Shown: one piece after another, positions 22,925 through 34,417 of the stretch | Numbering within the stretch: position 1 is the stretch's first letter | Layout: each line of letters starts with the position of its first letter | Origin: Parafrankia elaeagni | GTDB lineage: Bacteria; Actinomycetota; Actinomycetes; Frankiales; Frankiaceae | Direction of reading: 5' to 3' | NCBI RefSeq assembly: GCF_000374165.1 | Contig: NZ_KB893720.1 | Span: 1 to 64,000, forward strand | DNA: 64,000 nt | Made by a program: the position numbers and the translations under genes | The notes under the pieces: model-generated | Database searches by the model: none | The model's input: the letters and a program-made list of their open reading frames with translations, nothing else | Told to the model about the DNA's origin: nothing

Positions 22925-23703
22925 GCGAGAACCGACGTCCCGGGCTGGTCCCGGGCGGGCGTTATGTGGCGATGGGCAGTTCCTTCGCCGCCGGATCAGG
23001 CATCGGCCCCGACATCAGCGACGGCTGCCTGCGCTCGGCGCGCAGCTACCCGCGCCTGCTCGCGGCCCGACTCGGGCTGGCCCTCACCGATGTCACCTGC
23101 GGCGGTGCCACCATCGCGAACCTCCTCGCCATCCCGCAGGACGGGCACCCGCCGCAGCTCCAGGCGGTGACAGCCGACACCGGGCTGGTCACCATCACGG
23201 TCGGCGGCAACGACCTGGGGTACGCCGCGACCGCGCTGCTCTGCTCCGACGCGGCGGCGACCGGCCGACCGTGGACGGGCCTCCCCCGCCCGGCCGAGAC
23301 CGCCGCCGCGGCAGCGGCGCTGCGCACGGGCCTCGTCCAGCTGATCACGACGATCGCCACCACCGCCCCGGACGCACGGGTGTACCTGGTCACCTACCCG
23401 CGGGTGTTCCCGAACCCGCCGGTCACCTGCGCGGGGAACAACATCAGCGGCCCGGACAGCGAGACGATCGCCGCGATCGGGCTCGCCCTCGACACCGCCT
23501 TCCAGCACGCCGCCGCCGACACCGGCACACCGCTCGTGGACGTCTACGCCGCCAGCGCCGGACACGACATCTGCGCCGCGCCGGGCAGCCGCTGGGTGGA
23601 GGGCTCCGACGCCACGGGCATCGGCTACCACCCGAACGCCGCCGGCATGGCCGCCATCGCCGCCCTGGTCGCGGACGCGCTCACCAGCAGCTCGACACGC
23701 TGA
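22921..23703 (+). CDS. SGNH/GDSL-type hydrolase
   Basis: 260 residues from GTG 22921, which overlaps the previous stop as GTGA; an in-frame ATG at 22897 is possible. Block I is YVAMGSSFAAGSGIGP with the nucleophile Ser, block III is TITVGGNDLGYA (Gly-Asn oxyanion residues), and the C-terminal GIGYHPNAAGM supplies the catalytic His. No signal peptide is visible, unlike many secreted SEST-type lipases, so an intracellular esterase is more likely. The cysteines ISDGC, DVTC and PPVTC match the disulfide pattern of secreted actinobacterial relatives, which leaves localisation open. Confidence 0.85.
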   Translation: MSENRRPGLVPGGRYVAMGSSFAAGSGIGPDISDGCLRSARSYPRLLAARLGLALTDVTCGGATIANLLAIPQDGHPPQLQAVTADTGLVTITVGGNDLGYAATALLCSDAAATGRPWTGLPRPAETAAAAAALRTGLVQLITTIATTAPDARVYLVTYPRVFPNPPVTCAGNNISGPDSETIAAIGLALDTAFQHAAADTGTPLVDVYAASAGHDICAAPGSRWVEGSDATGIGYHPNAAGMAAIAALVADALTSSSTR

Positions 23704-23950
23704 CCAGACCACTGGCCTTCTCCCAGCCCGGTATCGACCCGGCCGCGTTGTCGCGTCCACCGGCGCGGATCACCATCCCGCCGAGACGGGCCCTTCCGTG
23801 GTCATCACCAGTCGGGAAAGGCACGCGCCGGAGCACCCCCGGCGGCCAGAATGGCGCCTGAGGCCAGGCCGGCGGAGCCGAGATCCGGGCTGGCGGAGTC
23901 ACCGGCGGCGGAGTTCACCGGCGGGAGAAGTCGGCGCAGGAGAGGCGGCC

Positions 23951-24364
23951 ATGGACGACATCGAGGCGATCAGGCAGCTCAAGGCCCGGTACTGCCGGCT
24001 GCTCGACACGAAGGACTGGGACGGTTTCCGCGCGCTGTTCACCGACAAGGCGGTGATGGACACGACGAGCTCCGGCGGCAACGCCCTCACCGGTGGTGAC
24101 GCGATCGTGGACTTCGTACGCCAGGCCCTCACGGAGGCGGTGACCGTCCACCACTGCCACACCCCTGAGATCACCGCCACCGCACCGGACACGGCGACCG
24201 GGATCTGGGCGATGGAGGACCGGGTCCGTTTCCCCGACGGCACCGACCTGACCGGCTACGGCCACTACCACGAGACCTACGCGAAAACCGACGGCACCTG
24301 GCAGATCAGCTCCCTGGCCCTGACCCGCCTGCGCGTCGACTTCGCCCGCCCCGACAGCGCCTGA
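23951..24364 (+). CDS. NTF2/SnoaL-like protein
   Basis: 137 residues from ATG 23951, with GGAG about 10 bp upstream. The opening IEAIRQLKARYCRLLDTKDW, then FRALFTDKAVMDT, HHCHTPEITAT and a late GYGHYHETYAKTDGTWQI, matches the SnoaL_4 group that includes bile-acid dehydratase-like enzymes. The HHCH segment and YGHY could be catalytic, but the substrate cannot be inferred. It stands alone and converges with the SDR gene. Confidence 0.78.
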   Translation: MDDIEAIRQLKARYCRLLDTKDWDGFRALFTDKAVMDTTSSGGNALTGGDAIVDFVRQALTEAVTVHHCHTPEITATAPDTATGIWAMEDRVRFPDGTDLTGYGHYHETYAKTDGTWQISSLALTRLRVDFARPDSA

Positions 24365-24508
24365 CCGCCGGTCGGCATCCGACCGCCAGCAGCACCCGGC
24401 CCCGGGCAGCGCCTGCCCGGCGGCCAGCCGATCACGGGTGGGCGATGGTCTCCAGGGTGTCGTCGGTGTCGCGCAGCCGGCGGGCGGCCAGGTCCATCCG
24501 CCACCGGG

Positions 24509-25471
24509 TCAGGCGACGGTGGCCGCGTGGCCGGTGTGGAGGGTCTGCTCGGAGACGTCCCAGAGCTGCGTGGCGGCCTGAGGGTCGAGGGCGTGGGCCG
24601 CCACACCGTTGCGGGCGGTGAGGGAGCCGCCGGCCTCCGCCTCGTTGCAGTCCTCGAAGTACCGCCCGCCGACCCCGGCGAGCAGCGGCGACACCGCGAC
24701 CAGGATGGACGTCGCAGCGCCCTGCTCCGAGGTCTTCCATTTCAGGTCGCTGCCGCCGGCGGCGGCGCGCAGCCGGTCGAGTTCCTCCTCGGAGATGTGG
24801 CGCTGCAGGTTCGTGCGGATGCCGCCGGGCATCAGCGCGTTCACGGTGATGTCGTCGCCGGCCCACCGCTGGCTGGCCTCGACGGCGAACAGCACGTTGG
24901 CCGTCTTCGACTGGCCGTAGGCCGACCACGGGTCGTAGGGGCGCCGCTCGAAGTGGATGTCGTCGAAGACCACCGGCGAGCGGTGGTGCGCGCTGGAGCT
25001 CACCGACACGACGCGTGCGCCCGCGGCGGCGACCAGCGCCCGGTAAAGGCCGGTGGTGAGAGCGAAGTGGCCCAGGTGGTTCGTGGCGAACTGCAGCTCC
25101 CAGCCTTCGGGCGTGCGGGTGAGCGGCGAGGCCATGACGCCGGCGTTGTTGACCAGGATGTCGAGCGGCCCGTCCCATCGGGACACGAACGCGGCCACCG
25201 ACGCCTGGTCGGCCAGATCGAGCGCCTCGACCAGGACCCGGCCGGGCGCCCCGCCGGCGGCGATGTCGGCGGCGGTGCGCTCGCCCGCGCCAGTGTCGCG
25301 GACGGCGAGGGTCACCTCCGCTCCGGCGCCGGCCAGCGCCCGCGCCGTCTCGATGCCGATGCCGGAGGCACCGCCGGTGACGATGGTGCGCTGCCCGGCG
25401 AGGTCCGCACCGGCGATCACCTCGGCGGCGGTCGACTCGGCGTTGAACGGGGTCGTGATCCGATCAGTCAT
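24509..25471 (-). CDS. Short-chain dehydrogenase/reductase
   Basis: 320 residues. The Rossmann entry is TIVTGGASGIGIETARALAG, followed by NNAGVMASPL, the catalytic serine strand VVSVSSSAHHRS and YGQSKTANVLFA (YxxxK). The C-terminus resembles retinol dehydrogenase/WW-oxidoreductase-like bacterial SDRs. It is divergent from a TetR gene, with two CGGAGG palindromes between them, so it is probably that regulator's target. The physiological substrate is unknown. Confidence 0.87.
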   Translation of the reverse strand: MTDRITTPFNAESTAAEVIAGADLAGQRTIVTGGASGIGIETARALAGAGAEVTLAVRDTGAGERTAADIAAGGAPGRVLVEALDLADQASVAAFVSRWDGPLDILVNNAGVMASPLTRTPEGWELQFATNHLGHFALTTGLYRALVAAAGARVVSVSSSAHHRSPVVFDDIHFERRPYDPWSAYGQSKTANVLFAVEASQRWAGDDITVNALMPGGIRTNLQRHISEEELDRLRAAAGGSDLKWKTSEQGAATSILVAVSPLLAGVGGRYFEDCNEAEAGGSLTARNGVAAHALDPQAATQLWDVSEQTLHTGHAATVA

Positions 25472-25498
25472 CTTCTGAGCCCTCTCGGTACGCTTATT

Positions 25499-25543
25499 CG
25501 GAGGATCCTCCGTTCCACTCGAGACTAACCGGAGGAGCCTCCG
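25499..25543. promoter_or_regulatory. Pair of CGGAGG palindromic operators
   Basis: CGGAGGATCCTCCG (25499-25512, perfect) and CGGAGGAGCCTCCG (25530-25543, one central mismatch pair). The flanks are also mirrored: TTATT before the first site and AATAG after the second. The two sites thus face each other about 31 bp (three helical turns) apart between the SDR and TetR genes. Confidence 0.7.
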
Positions 25544-25591
25544 AATAGTTCCCGACCGAACCCACGGACTTCGATACCCTCGGGAGACCTG

Positions 25592-26158
25592 GTGTCAGCT
25601 GCCCGCCCCCTGCGCGTAGACGCCCGCCGCAACCGGGAGCGACTGCTCGAGACGGCCGTCCGGATGCTGTCCGAGGAGGGCCCGGAGGTCACTCTCGGCG
25701 CGATCGCCAAGGAGGCCGGGGTCGGCATCGGCACGCTGTACCGGCACTTCCCCACCCGGGAGGCGCTGATCGACGCCGCCTACCGCAACGAGCTGGACCG
25801 GCTGTGCGACTCCGCCGACGACCTCGTCCGCACCATGGCGCCCGACCAGGCCCTTCGCGAGTGGATGACGCGCTTCGTCGACTACATGGCCACCAAGCGG
25901 GGCATGGGCGACGCACTGCGCGCACTGATCGCGGCCGGCGGCGACCCGTTCGCGAACAGCCGCCAGCGGCTCACCGGCGCGGTGACGACACTGCTCACCG
26001 CCGGAGCATCGGCCGGCGTGCTGCGGGCGGACGTCACCCCGGACGACCTCCTCGTGAGCATCAGCGGCGTGGCGCTCGCGACCGCCGACCGCGGCGACCG
26101 CGCCCAGGTCGGACGCCTGCTCGATCTCGCCCTGGACGGACTGCGCCCGCACCGCTGA
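25592..26158 (+). CDS. TetR-family transcriptional regulator
   Basis: 188 residues from GTG 25592, with GGGAG 8 bp upstream. The DNA-binding domain reads VTLGAIAKEAGVGIGTLYRH followed by FPTREALIDAAYRNE, a canonical TetR recognition helix. The C-terminal domain carries the SbtR-like pattern LREWMTRFVDYMATKRGM. It is divergent from the SDR gene across the paired CGGAGG palindromes and most likely represses both. Confidence 0.87.
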   Translation: MSAARPLRVDARRNRERLLETAVRMLSEEGPEVTLGAIAKEAGVGIGTLYRHFPTREALIDAAYRNELDRLCDSADDLVRTMAPDQALREWMTRFVDYMATKRGMGDALRALIAAGGDPFANSRQRLTGAVTTLLTAGASAGVLRADVTPDDLLVSISGVALATADRGDRAQVGRLLDLALDGLRPHR

Positions 26159-26275
26159 GGGCGCCGGGCCGCCCACCGGGACGATCCGCTCCATCCGGCC
26201 GAAGGGCACAGAGGCGCTCGGGGCGAGCGATAGGGTGCACTCCGCATACAGACGTTGCCTTGAAACGGGGGATTC

Positions 26276-27130
26276 GTGACCTTGGGTAACGAGCCTGTCG
26301 GAGGCCACAGCCTGGTCGCGGCAGACGGAACGACGCTGGACGTCGACCTGCGGACCGACATTCCGCACCCGGCGCGGGTCTACGACTACATCCTCGGCGG
26401 GACGGAGAACTTCCCGGCGGACCGGGCCGCGGCCGGAGAATTCAGCAGAAGCCTGCCGAACCTGCCGACGTCCATGCGGGCGAACCGGAACTTCATGGCC
26501 CGGATGGCCCGCACCCTGGCCGCCGAGCACGGCATCCGGCAGTTCCTCGACATCGGCTCCGGGCTGCCGACCGCGCCGAACCTGCACGAGGTCGTCCAGC
26601 AGGTCGCCCCGGAATCGCGGGTCGTCTACGTCGACAACGATCCCATCGTGCTGGTGCACGCCCGGGCCCTGCTCACCAGCACTCCCGAGGGCCGCACCGC
26701 CTATCTGGACGCCGATCTGAGCAGGCCGGACGAGATCCTCGGGTCCGACCAGCTGCAGGAGACGCTCGACCTGAGCCGGCCGGTGGCGGTCAGCCTCCTC
26801 GCGGTCGTGCACTTCATTCCCGACGACGGCGTCGTGCAGAAGGTCATCGACCAGCTCATGGCTCCGCTGCCGTCAGGGAGCATTCTCGCCGTGTCCACGA
26901 CGACGGCCGACTACTCACCGGAGGAGGTGCACGCGGGCGTCGCCGCCTACCGGGCCAACGGCATCCCGCTGACCGCCCGGGACCGGAAGGGTGTCGAGTC
27001 CTTCTTCGCGGGGCTGGAACTCCTGGACCCCGGGGTCACGCTCGTCCACCGCTGGCACCCCGACGCCGATGCGGCGACCTACACCGACAGCCAGGTCTAC
27101 ATGTACGGCGGAATCGCCCGCAAGCCGTAG
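26276..27130 (+). CDS. SAM-dependent methyltransferase (PF04672/DUF574 type)
   Basis: 284 residues from GTG 26276. The family signature HPARVYDYILGGTENFPADR is followed by the SAM site FLDIGSGLPTAPNLHEVVQQ, the acidic YVDNDPIVLVHARAL, and the C-terminus YGGIARKP. These proteins are abundant in actinobacteria and mostly uncharacterised; some act in secondary metabolism. A second, truncated copy lies at 30300-30856, with furA-katG between the two. Residues from about NLHEVVQQ to AYLDAD are nearly identical at DNA level in both copies. Confidence 0.85.
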   Translation: MTLGNEPVGGHSLVAADGTTLDVDLRTDIPHPARVYDYILGGTENFPADRAAAGEFSRSLPNLPTSMRANRNFMARMARTLAAEHGIRQFLDIGSGLPTAPNLHEVVQQVAPESRVVYVDNDPIVLVHARALLTSTPEGRTAYLDADLSRPDEILGSDQLQETLDLSRPVAVSLLAVVHFIPDDGVVQKVIDQLMAPLPSGSILAVSTTTADYSPEEVHAGVAAYRANGIPLTARDRKGVESFFAGLELLDPGVTLVHRWHPDADAATYTDSQVYMYGGIARKP

Positions 27131-27308
27131 CCACCCGCACCCCGGACGTCGTCGCTCGGGTGAGCCCGACGTCCGGAGCACATCTCCGAGCCCGGTGGGT
27201 CCGAGCCCGGCGGGCGACACGGCGGGCGACAGGGCTCGCTCCCGGCACCCCCGAAGATCTTCGATCGCTTTCTTGACTGGTTCAGGAAAAGGGTGCACCG
27301 TACTAGCC

Positions 27309-27743
27309 ATGACGTCGCCCGCGGACCTCCAGCAGCTGCTGCGGGGGGTCGCGCTGCGCGTCACCCGTCCTCGGGTCGCGGTCCTCGGTGCGGTGCACGC
27401 GCATCCGCACGCCGACACCGAATCGATCATCTCCGCCGTGCGCGAGGAGCTCCCCGAGGCCTCCCACCAGGCCGTCTACGACTCGCTGCGGGTCCTCACG
27501 AACGCGGGCCTCGTCCGGCGCATCCAGCCGGCCGGCTCGGTGGCCCGCTACGAGTCGCGGGTCGGCGACAACCACCACCACGTCGTCTGCCGGTCCTGCG
27601 GCGCCGTCTCGGACGTCGACTGCGCCGTCGGTGACGCCCCGTGCCTCACCGCGTCCGACGATCACGGGTTCTCGATCGACGAGGCCGAGGTCGTCTACTG
27701 GGGCCTCTGCCCCGCCTGTTCCACCGCCGGCAGCCATCCCTGA
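27309..27743 (+). CDS. furA: FurA-type ferric uptake/peroxide-sensing regulator
   Basis: 144 residues from ATG 27309. The winged helix reads HQAVYDSLRVLTNAGLVRRI. The metal region has NHHHVVCRSCGAVSDVDCA and CPAC near the end, giving C94/C97 and C134/C137, the structural zinc pairs of Fur proteins. The gene sits 146 bp upstream of katG in the same direction, the classical actinobacterial furA-katG pair in which FurA represses its own gene and katG and is released by peroxide. A TTGACT hexamer at about 27273 may be a promoter element. Confidence 0.92.
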   Translation: MTSPADLQQLLRGVALRVTRPRVAVLGAVHAHPHADTESIISAVREELPEASHQAVYDSLRVLTNAGLVRRIQPAGSVARYESRVGDNHHHVVCRSCGAVSDVDCAVGDAPCLTASDDHGFSIDEAEVVYWGLCPACSTAGSHP

Positions 27744-27863
27744 CCAGGTAGCCGTCTCTGACCAGACAGCCGCCCCTGACCAACAGCAGCGAACCAGCAC
27801 CGCGCAGGCTCCCAGCCGACAGGCCCCGAACACACCGGACGTCTCTGAAACGCCACGATCATT

Positions 27864-30175
<2,312 letters not shown>

Positions 30176-30299
30176 GCAGGCTCCGAGGGCTCCCCGAGGG
30201 GGCAATGGCCCTCGGGGGCCCCTGGCGGAGCCCTCGGACAACCCCTGGTCCGTGCCGCTCGACGGCCACCCGCAGGCAGCGACGCCGGCGGCACGGACC

Positions 30300-30856
30300 G
30301 GCCGAACCTGCACGAGGTCGTCCAGCAGGTCGCCCCGGAATCGCGGGTCGTCTACGTCGACAACGATCCCATCGTGCTGGTGCACGCCCGGGCCCTGCTC
30401 ACCAGTGCCCCCGAGGGCCGCACCGCCTATCTGGACGCCGACTTCACCGACCCGGGCGCCATCCTGGAATCCGAGCAGCTGCGGGACACCTTCGACCTGC
30501 GCCGGCCTGTCGCACTCAGCCTGATCGCGATCGTGCACTTCATTCCCGACGACGGCGTCGTGCAGACCGTCATCGACCAGCTCATGGCTCCGCTCCCACC
30601 GGGCAGCATGCTGGCGCTCACCACCACCACGGCGGACTTCACCCCCGACGAGGTGAACGCCGGCGTGGCCTCCTACCGGGCCAACGGCATTCCGCTGACC
30701 GCGCGGGACCGGGGCACCGTCGAAGGCTTCTTCAAGGGCCTGGACCTGCTCGACCCGGGTGTCGTGCTCGCCCACCGCTGGCACCCCGACGAGGAGGCGG
30801 CCGCGCTGAGCGATCGGCAGGTCTACATGTACAGCGGCGTCGCCCGCAAGCCGTAG
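30300..30856 (+). pseudogene. Truncated second copy of the PF04672-type methyltransferase
   Basis: The frame matches the gene at 26276-27130 from NLHEVVQQVAPESRVVYVDN to the C-terminus YSGVARKP, but the first about 100 residues are missing, including the family signature and most of the SAM-binding glycine loop. A start at 30374 (GTG) would give 160 residues without a SAM site. DNA from about 30303 to 30442 is almost identical to 26579-26718, and the rest is diverged. This looks like a broken paralogue partly overwritten by recombination. It begins about 125 bp after the katG stop. Confidence 0.75.
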
Positions 30857-30967
30857 CCACCCGCCCCGCGGCGTTCGGCCCGCTCGGCTCGGGCCGTGCC
30901 TGTCACCGGACGTCCCGCTAGCGTGCCCTGAGGGACGAATACGGATCGGCGAACGGGAGACGGCTGG

Positions 30968-31681
30968 ATGAGCGAGGTCGCGATCGTCACAGGGGCCGCG
31001 GGCGGCATCGGGGAGTCGGTCGCGCGCCAGCTGGCAGCCGGCGGCACGCGCTGTCTCCTCGTCGACCGCAATCCGGCGGTGACGGAGGTCGCCGCCTCCC
31101 TCGGCGGCGAGGCGCTCGTCGGTGACCTGACCGACCCCGATCTCTCGCTGCGGATGGTCGCCGCCGCCGGTGACCGGCTGGACCTGCTCGTTCTCAACGC
31201 CGGGCACAACTCTGTCGACAAGGATCCGGCGACCATGGACCTCGGCCGCTACCAGGCGGTCGTCGGGGTCAACCAGCACTCCGTGGTGTACGGGCTGCGC
31301 GCGGCGCTCCCGGTGATGCGCCGACACGGCAGCGGTTCGATCGTGGTCACCGCCTCGCACGCGGCGCTGCGGGGCGTCGAGCAGGACCCGATCTACACGA
31401 TGACCAAGCATGCCGTCATCGGCCTGGTCCGGGCGCTGTCCGAGCCGCTCGCGCGGGAGGGGATCAGCCTCTGCGCGGTCTGCCCCGGGCTCGTCGACAC
31501 CCCGCTGACCGCTCCGGGGCGCGAGCGGTTCCAGGCCGCGGGCATCCCCATGCTGGCCTCGGACGACGTGGGCGCCGCGATCGTCGAGCTGCTGCGCGCC
31601 GGCGAGCCGGGTACCGAGCTCGTCCTGACGCCGGGGCGCGCGCCCATGAGGTACGTCCCCACGCCCCTCGACCTGGGCTGA
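30968..31681 (+). CDS. Short-chain dehydrogenase/reductase
   Basis: 237 residues with a GGGAG site before ATG 30968. It has AIVTGAAGGIGESVARQLAA, LVLNAGHNS in place of the usual NNAG, IVVTASHAAL with the catalytic serine, and YTMTKHAVIGLVRAL (YxxxK). The C-terminal PGLVDTPLTAPG fits a substrate-loop position. Substrate unknown. A 3-hydroxyisobutyrate-dehydrogenase-like gene follows 60 bp later on the same strand and may be co-transcribed. Confidence 0.86.
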   Translation: MSEVAIVTGAAGGIGESVARQLAAGGTRCLLVDRNPAVTEVAASLGGEALVGDLTDPDLSLRMVAAAGDRLDLLVLNAGHNSVDKDPATMDLGRYQAVVGVNQHSVVYGLRAALPVMRRHGSGSIVVTASHAALRGVEQDPIYTMTKHAVIGLVRALSEPLAREGISLCAVCPGLVDTPLTAPGRERFQAAGIPMLASDDVGAAIVELLRAGEPGTELVLTPGRAPMRYVPTPLDLG

Positions 31682-31741
31682 TTCCTAAGCTGATCGGTCG
31701 AGGCTGCCTCTTCCAGGACGAGACCAACAGGGGAGATCGGG

Positions 31742-32560
31742 ATGAAGGTCGGATTCATCGGTCTGGGCAGTATGGGCCTGCCGATGGCGCAGCGGATCCT
31801 GTCCGCGGGCCATGAGCTCACTTTGTACGCCCGCCGGGAAGCCACACTGGCGCCGTTCGCCGGCACGGAGGCCACCGTCGCCTCGACCCCGGCGGCCCTC
31901 GGAGCGCAGATCGACGCGGTCGGCGTCTGCGTGTTCGACGCGGCCGGCGTCGAGGAGGTCCTCTTCGGCGCCGACGGCATCGCCACCACCGCCCGCCCCG
32001 GCACCGTCGTGCTCGTGCACAGCACCGTCTCGCCCCTGCAGATCCGCGCCATCGCCGCCCGGGCCGGCGAGGCCGGCCTGCGTGTTCTCGACGCCCCGGT
32101 GAGCGGCGGCGCTCCGCGCGCCCTCGCCGGTGAGCTGACCGTCATGATCGGAGGCGACGCCGGTGCCCTCGCCGACGTCACCGAGCTGCTGGCGGCGTTC
32201 TCGAACCACGTGGTGCACCTCGGCGAGGTCGGCACGGCCTCGGCCGCGAAACTCATCAACAACACGCTGCTCGCCGCCCAGATCGCGCTCGCGGACCAGG
32301 CTATGGCGGCCGGGCGCTCCCTCGGTGTCGACCCGGAGGGCCTCGCGTCGGTCCTGCTGACGAGCAGCTCGTCCTGTGTCGGCTCCGGGGTGCGGCTGCG
32401 CGCCGGCTCGCTGGCCGCCCTCGCCGGGACGCCCGCCGGGCCCACGCTCGCCAAGGACGTCACCCTGACGGCCGAGATCCTCGCGACAGCCCCGGGCCAC
32501 GAGATCGTCGATGTCGCACAGCGCCTCGTCACCGCGATCGGGACCGCCGGGAAGAGCTGA
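31742..32560 (+). CDS. 3-hydroxyisobutyrate dehydrogenase-family oxidoreductase
   Basis: 272 residues with GGGGAG 9 bp before the ATG. The N-terminus KVGFIGLGSMGLPMAQRILS is the beta-hydroxyacid dehydrogenase NAD(P) motif. LDAPVSGGAPRALAGELTVM is the substrate-binding signature, and KLINNTLLAAQ carries the catalytic lysine region (KxxxN). It should oxidise a beta-hydroxyacid or reduce a semialdehyde such as those from valine breakdown. The exact substrate cannot be told. It converges with the LLM gene, 53 bp apart. Confidence 0.88.
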   Translation: MKVGFIGLGSMGLPMAQRILSAGHELTLYARREATLAPFAGTEATVASTPAALGAQIDAVGVCVFDAAGVEEVLFGADGIATTARPGTVVLVHSTVSPLQIRAIAARAGEAGLRVLDAPVSGGAPRALAGELTVMIGGDAGALADVTELLAAFSNHVVHLGEVGTASAAKLINNTLLAAQIALADQAMAAGRSLGVDPEGLASVLLTSSSSCVGSGVRLRAGSLAALAGTPAGPTLAKDVTLTAEILATAPGHEIVDVAQRLVTAIGTAGKS

Positions 32561-32613
32561 CCGCGCAGCGGCTCGGCGGCTCCGCCCGACGGCGCCGGGA
32601 CCAGGGGCAGAGC

Positions 32614-33861
32614 TCAGGGAACGGCGAGGGCCGACACCGCGTCCGCGACGTCCGGGCCGCTGTTCATGAGGGCGAGCACGGGGGTGGTGATCCCGTGGTC
32701 GACGTACCGCTGGAGGCCGGCCCGGCACTGTTCCGCCGTCCCGTGCACGATCAGGTCGTCGACGACCTCGTCCGGGATGGCGGCCAGCGCGCCCCTGCGG
32801 TCCCCGGCCTCCCAGGCCGCCCACATGCCCGCCAGGGCCGCCTCGCGGCCGAGCCAGACGTGGAACTGCCGGTACACCGGCACCGTGAGGTAGGCGGCGA
32901 CCAGCTGCCGCAGCGCCGGGCGGGCCCGCTCCCGGTCACCGTCGTGGACGTACACGAAGATCCGGGCGATCACCTCGGCGTCCGGGCCGTGCTCACGCAC
33001 GTGCGGGAGGACGGTGTCGCAGTCGTCCGGCGAGAGCCAGTTGAGGATGACGCCGTCGGCCTCGCGGCCGGCGAGCTCCAGCATCCGTGGCCGCAGCGCC
33101 GCCACCATGATCTTCGGCGGGGTCGGCGGAGCGATGCCGAGCCGGAAACCGCGCACCGTGAAGGAGGGAAACTCCTCGTTGATCTTCTCACCGGCGAACG
33201 CCCGGCGCAGGAAGCGGACGGTGTCCAGCACCCGCTGGTAGGGACGGGTGAACGGGACGGAGTTCCAGTTCGAGACGATCACGTTCGACGAGGTGCCCAG
33301 GCCGAGGACGAACCGGCCCGGAGCCGCGGCCGCCAGCGTCGCCGCGGTCTGGGCGAGCAGTGCCGGGCCTCGGGTGTACACCGGGAGGATCGCGCTGCCC
33401 AGCCGCAGCCGCGGTTCGGCGGCCGCGAGCGCCAGCGGGATGATCCCGTCCGTCGCGGTCGCCTCGGAGGACCAGACGTCGGTGAACCCGAGGTCCGCGA
33501 GGCGCCCGCACCACGCCGGCAGCTCCGGCAGCGGCACGCCCGGCAGCGGGATCGTCATCCCCCAGCGCCCCGCGGCCACCTCCCCGTTCCCGTCTGCCGC
33601 CGCGCCGCTCGCCGTCGCCACGGCCTTCGCCGCCGCCGCCGACGCCGCCGCCGCCGACGCCGCCGCTGCGGCCGCTGCGGCCGCCGCCGGTCCGGTCGCC
33701 GAGGCGGTCGCGTCCCCGTTCGCGGCCACCGACGCCGTCGCGGCCGGGGTGGCAACCGGGTTGGTGTCCTGTCCGCGGGTAGGTGTGCTGTCCGTCTGCT
33801 CGCGCGTCGTCCGAGTCACGGACGCAGTATTGCGGGTACACGCCCGCGCACGCTCGCTCAT
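32614..33861 (-). CDS. F420-dependent LLM-class oxidoreductase with Ala-rich N-terminus
   Basis: The recognisable enzyme starts at WGMTIPLPGVPLPELPAW (ATG 33558) and has LGFTDVWSSEATATDGIIPL, RFVLGLGTSSNVIVSNWN, PKIMVAALRPRML and FVYVHDGDRERARPAL, which fit a flavin/F420-dependent LLM barrel. The frame is open much further; I give ATG 33861, which adds about 100 residues dominated by Ala/Ser runs that look like low-complexity expansion. No good ribosome site marks either ATG, so the true start may be 33558 or a GTG at 33579. Reaction unknown. Confidence 0.75.
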   Translation of the reverse strand: MSERARACTRNTASVTRTTREQTDSTPTRGQDTNPVATPAATASVAANGDATASATGPAAAAAAAAAASAAAASAAAAKAVATASGAAADGNGEVAAGRWGMTIPLPGVPLPELPAWCGRLADLGFTDVWSSEATATDGIIPLALAAAEPRLRLGSAILPVYTRGPALLAQTAATLAAAAPGRFVLGLGTSSNVIVSNWNSVPFTRPYQRVLDTVRFLRRAFAGEKINEEFPSFTVRGFRLGIAPPTPPKIMVAALRPRMLELAGREADGVILNWLSPDDCDTVLPHVREHGPDAEVIARIFVYVHDGDRERARPALRQLVAAYLTVPVYRQFHVWLGREAALAGMWAAWEAGDRRGALAAIPDEVVDDLIVHGTAEQCRAGLQRYVDHGITTPVLALMNSGPDVADAVSALAVP

Positions 33862-34417
33862 GGGGACGTCGCCGACACCGAGCGGAGCCGGGTCACCCCG
33901 CTTCACCAGGGCGTCTGTCTCTTCTGCCCGAGCCAGGAAAAAGAGCTCCGGGACCACACGGACGGCACGGACGGCACGCGACCGCGTGGAGTCGGCGGGT
34001 GGTGGCTCGACCGGACCAGACCGGCTGGCGGCCGCGGATGGCCATGTGTGACCCGTCACTGTTCGGGGCTTGCCCGGGCCGTGCCACGGTCGACTCTCGG
34101 GTACACGGTCCAGGTGGACCGCGACCGCCCGTCAGCAGCTCCCACGACGCGACCCACCCACGGCACCATCGGTCACCACCTCGTCACCTGATGTCCGGGT
34201 GTCCGGGGCGGACTCCTGGCAAAATATCTCCGTCCGCGGTGTCAGCACCTGGACCAGGCGAGGCAGCCCCGACCACCGGCGTGCCGGCGTTGCCAGGCCC
34301 CGCCGAGCGGCAGGCCACAGCCAGGGAGCATTCGTTACCACACGGGTACACAGGTGCACGGACAGCGAGGCCCGCGGGCGTCGCGCAGACAGCAGACCAG
34401 GTGAAGGAGGCCCGCGG
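33862..34417. other. Intergenic region between LLM and TetR genes
   Basis: About 550 bp between divergently read genes. I see no supported gene, tRNA or strong hairpin. It should hold both promoters. Short GGCACGGAC repeats occur near 33962-33980. Confidence 0.5.
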
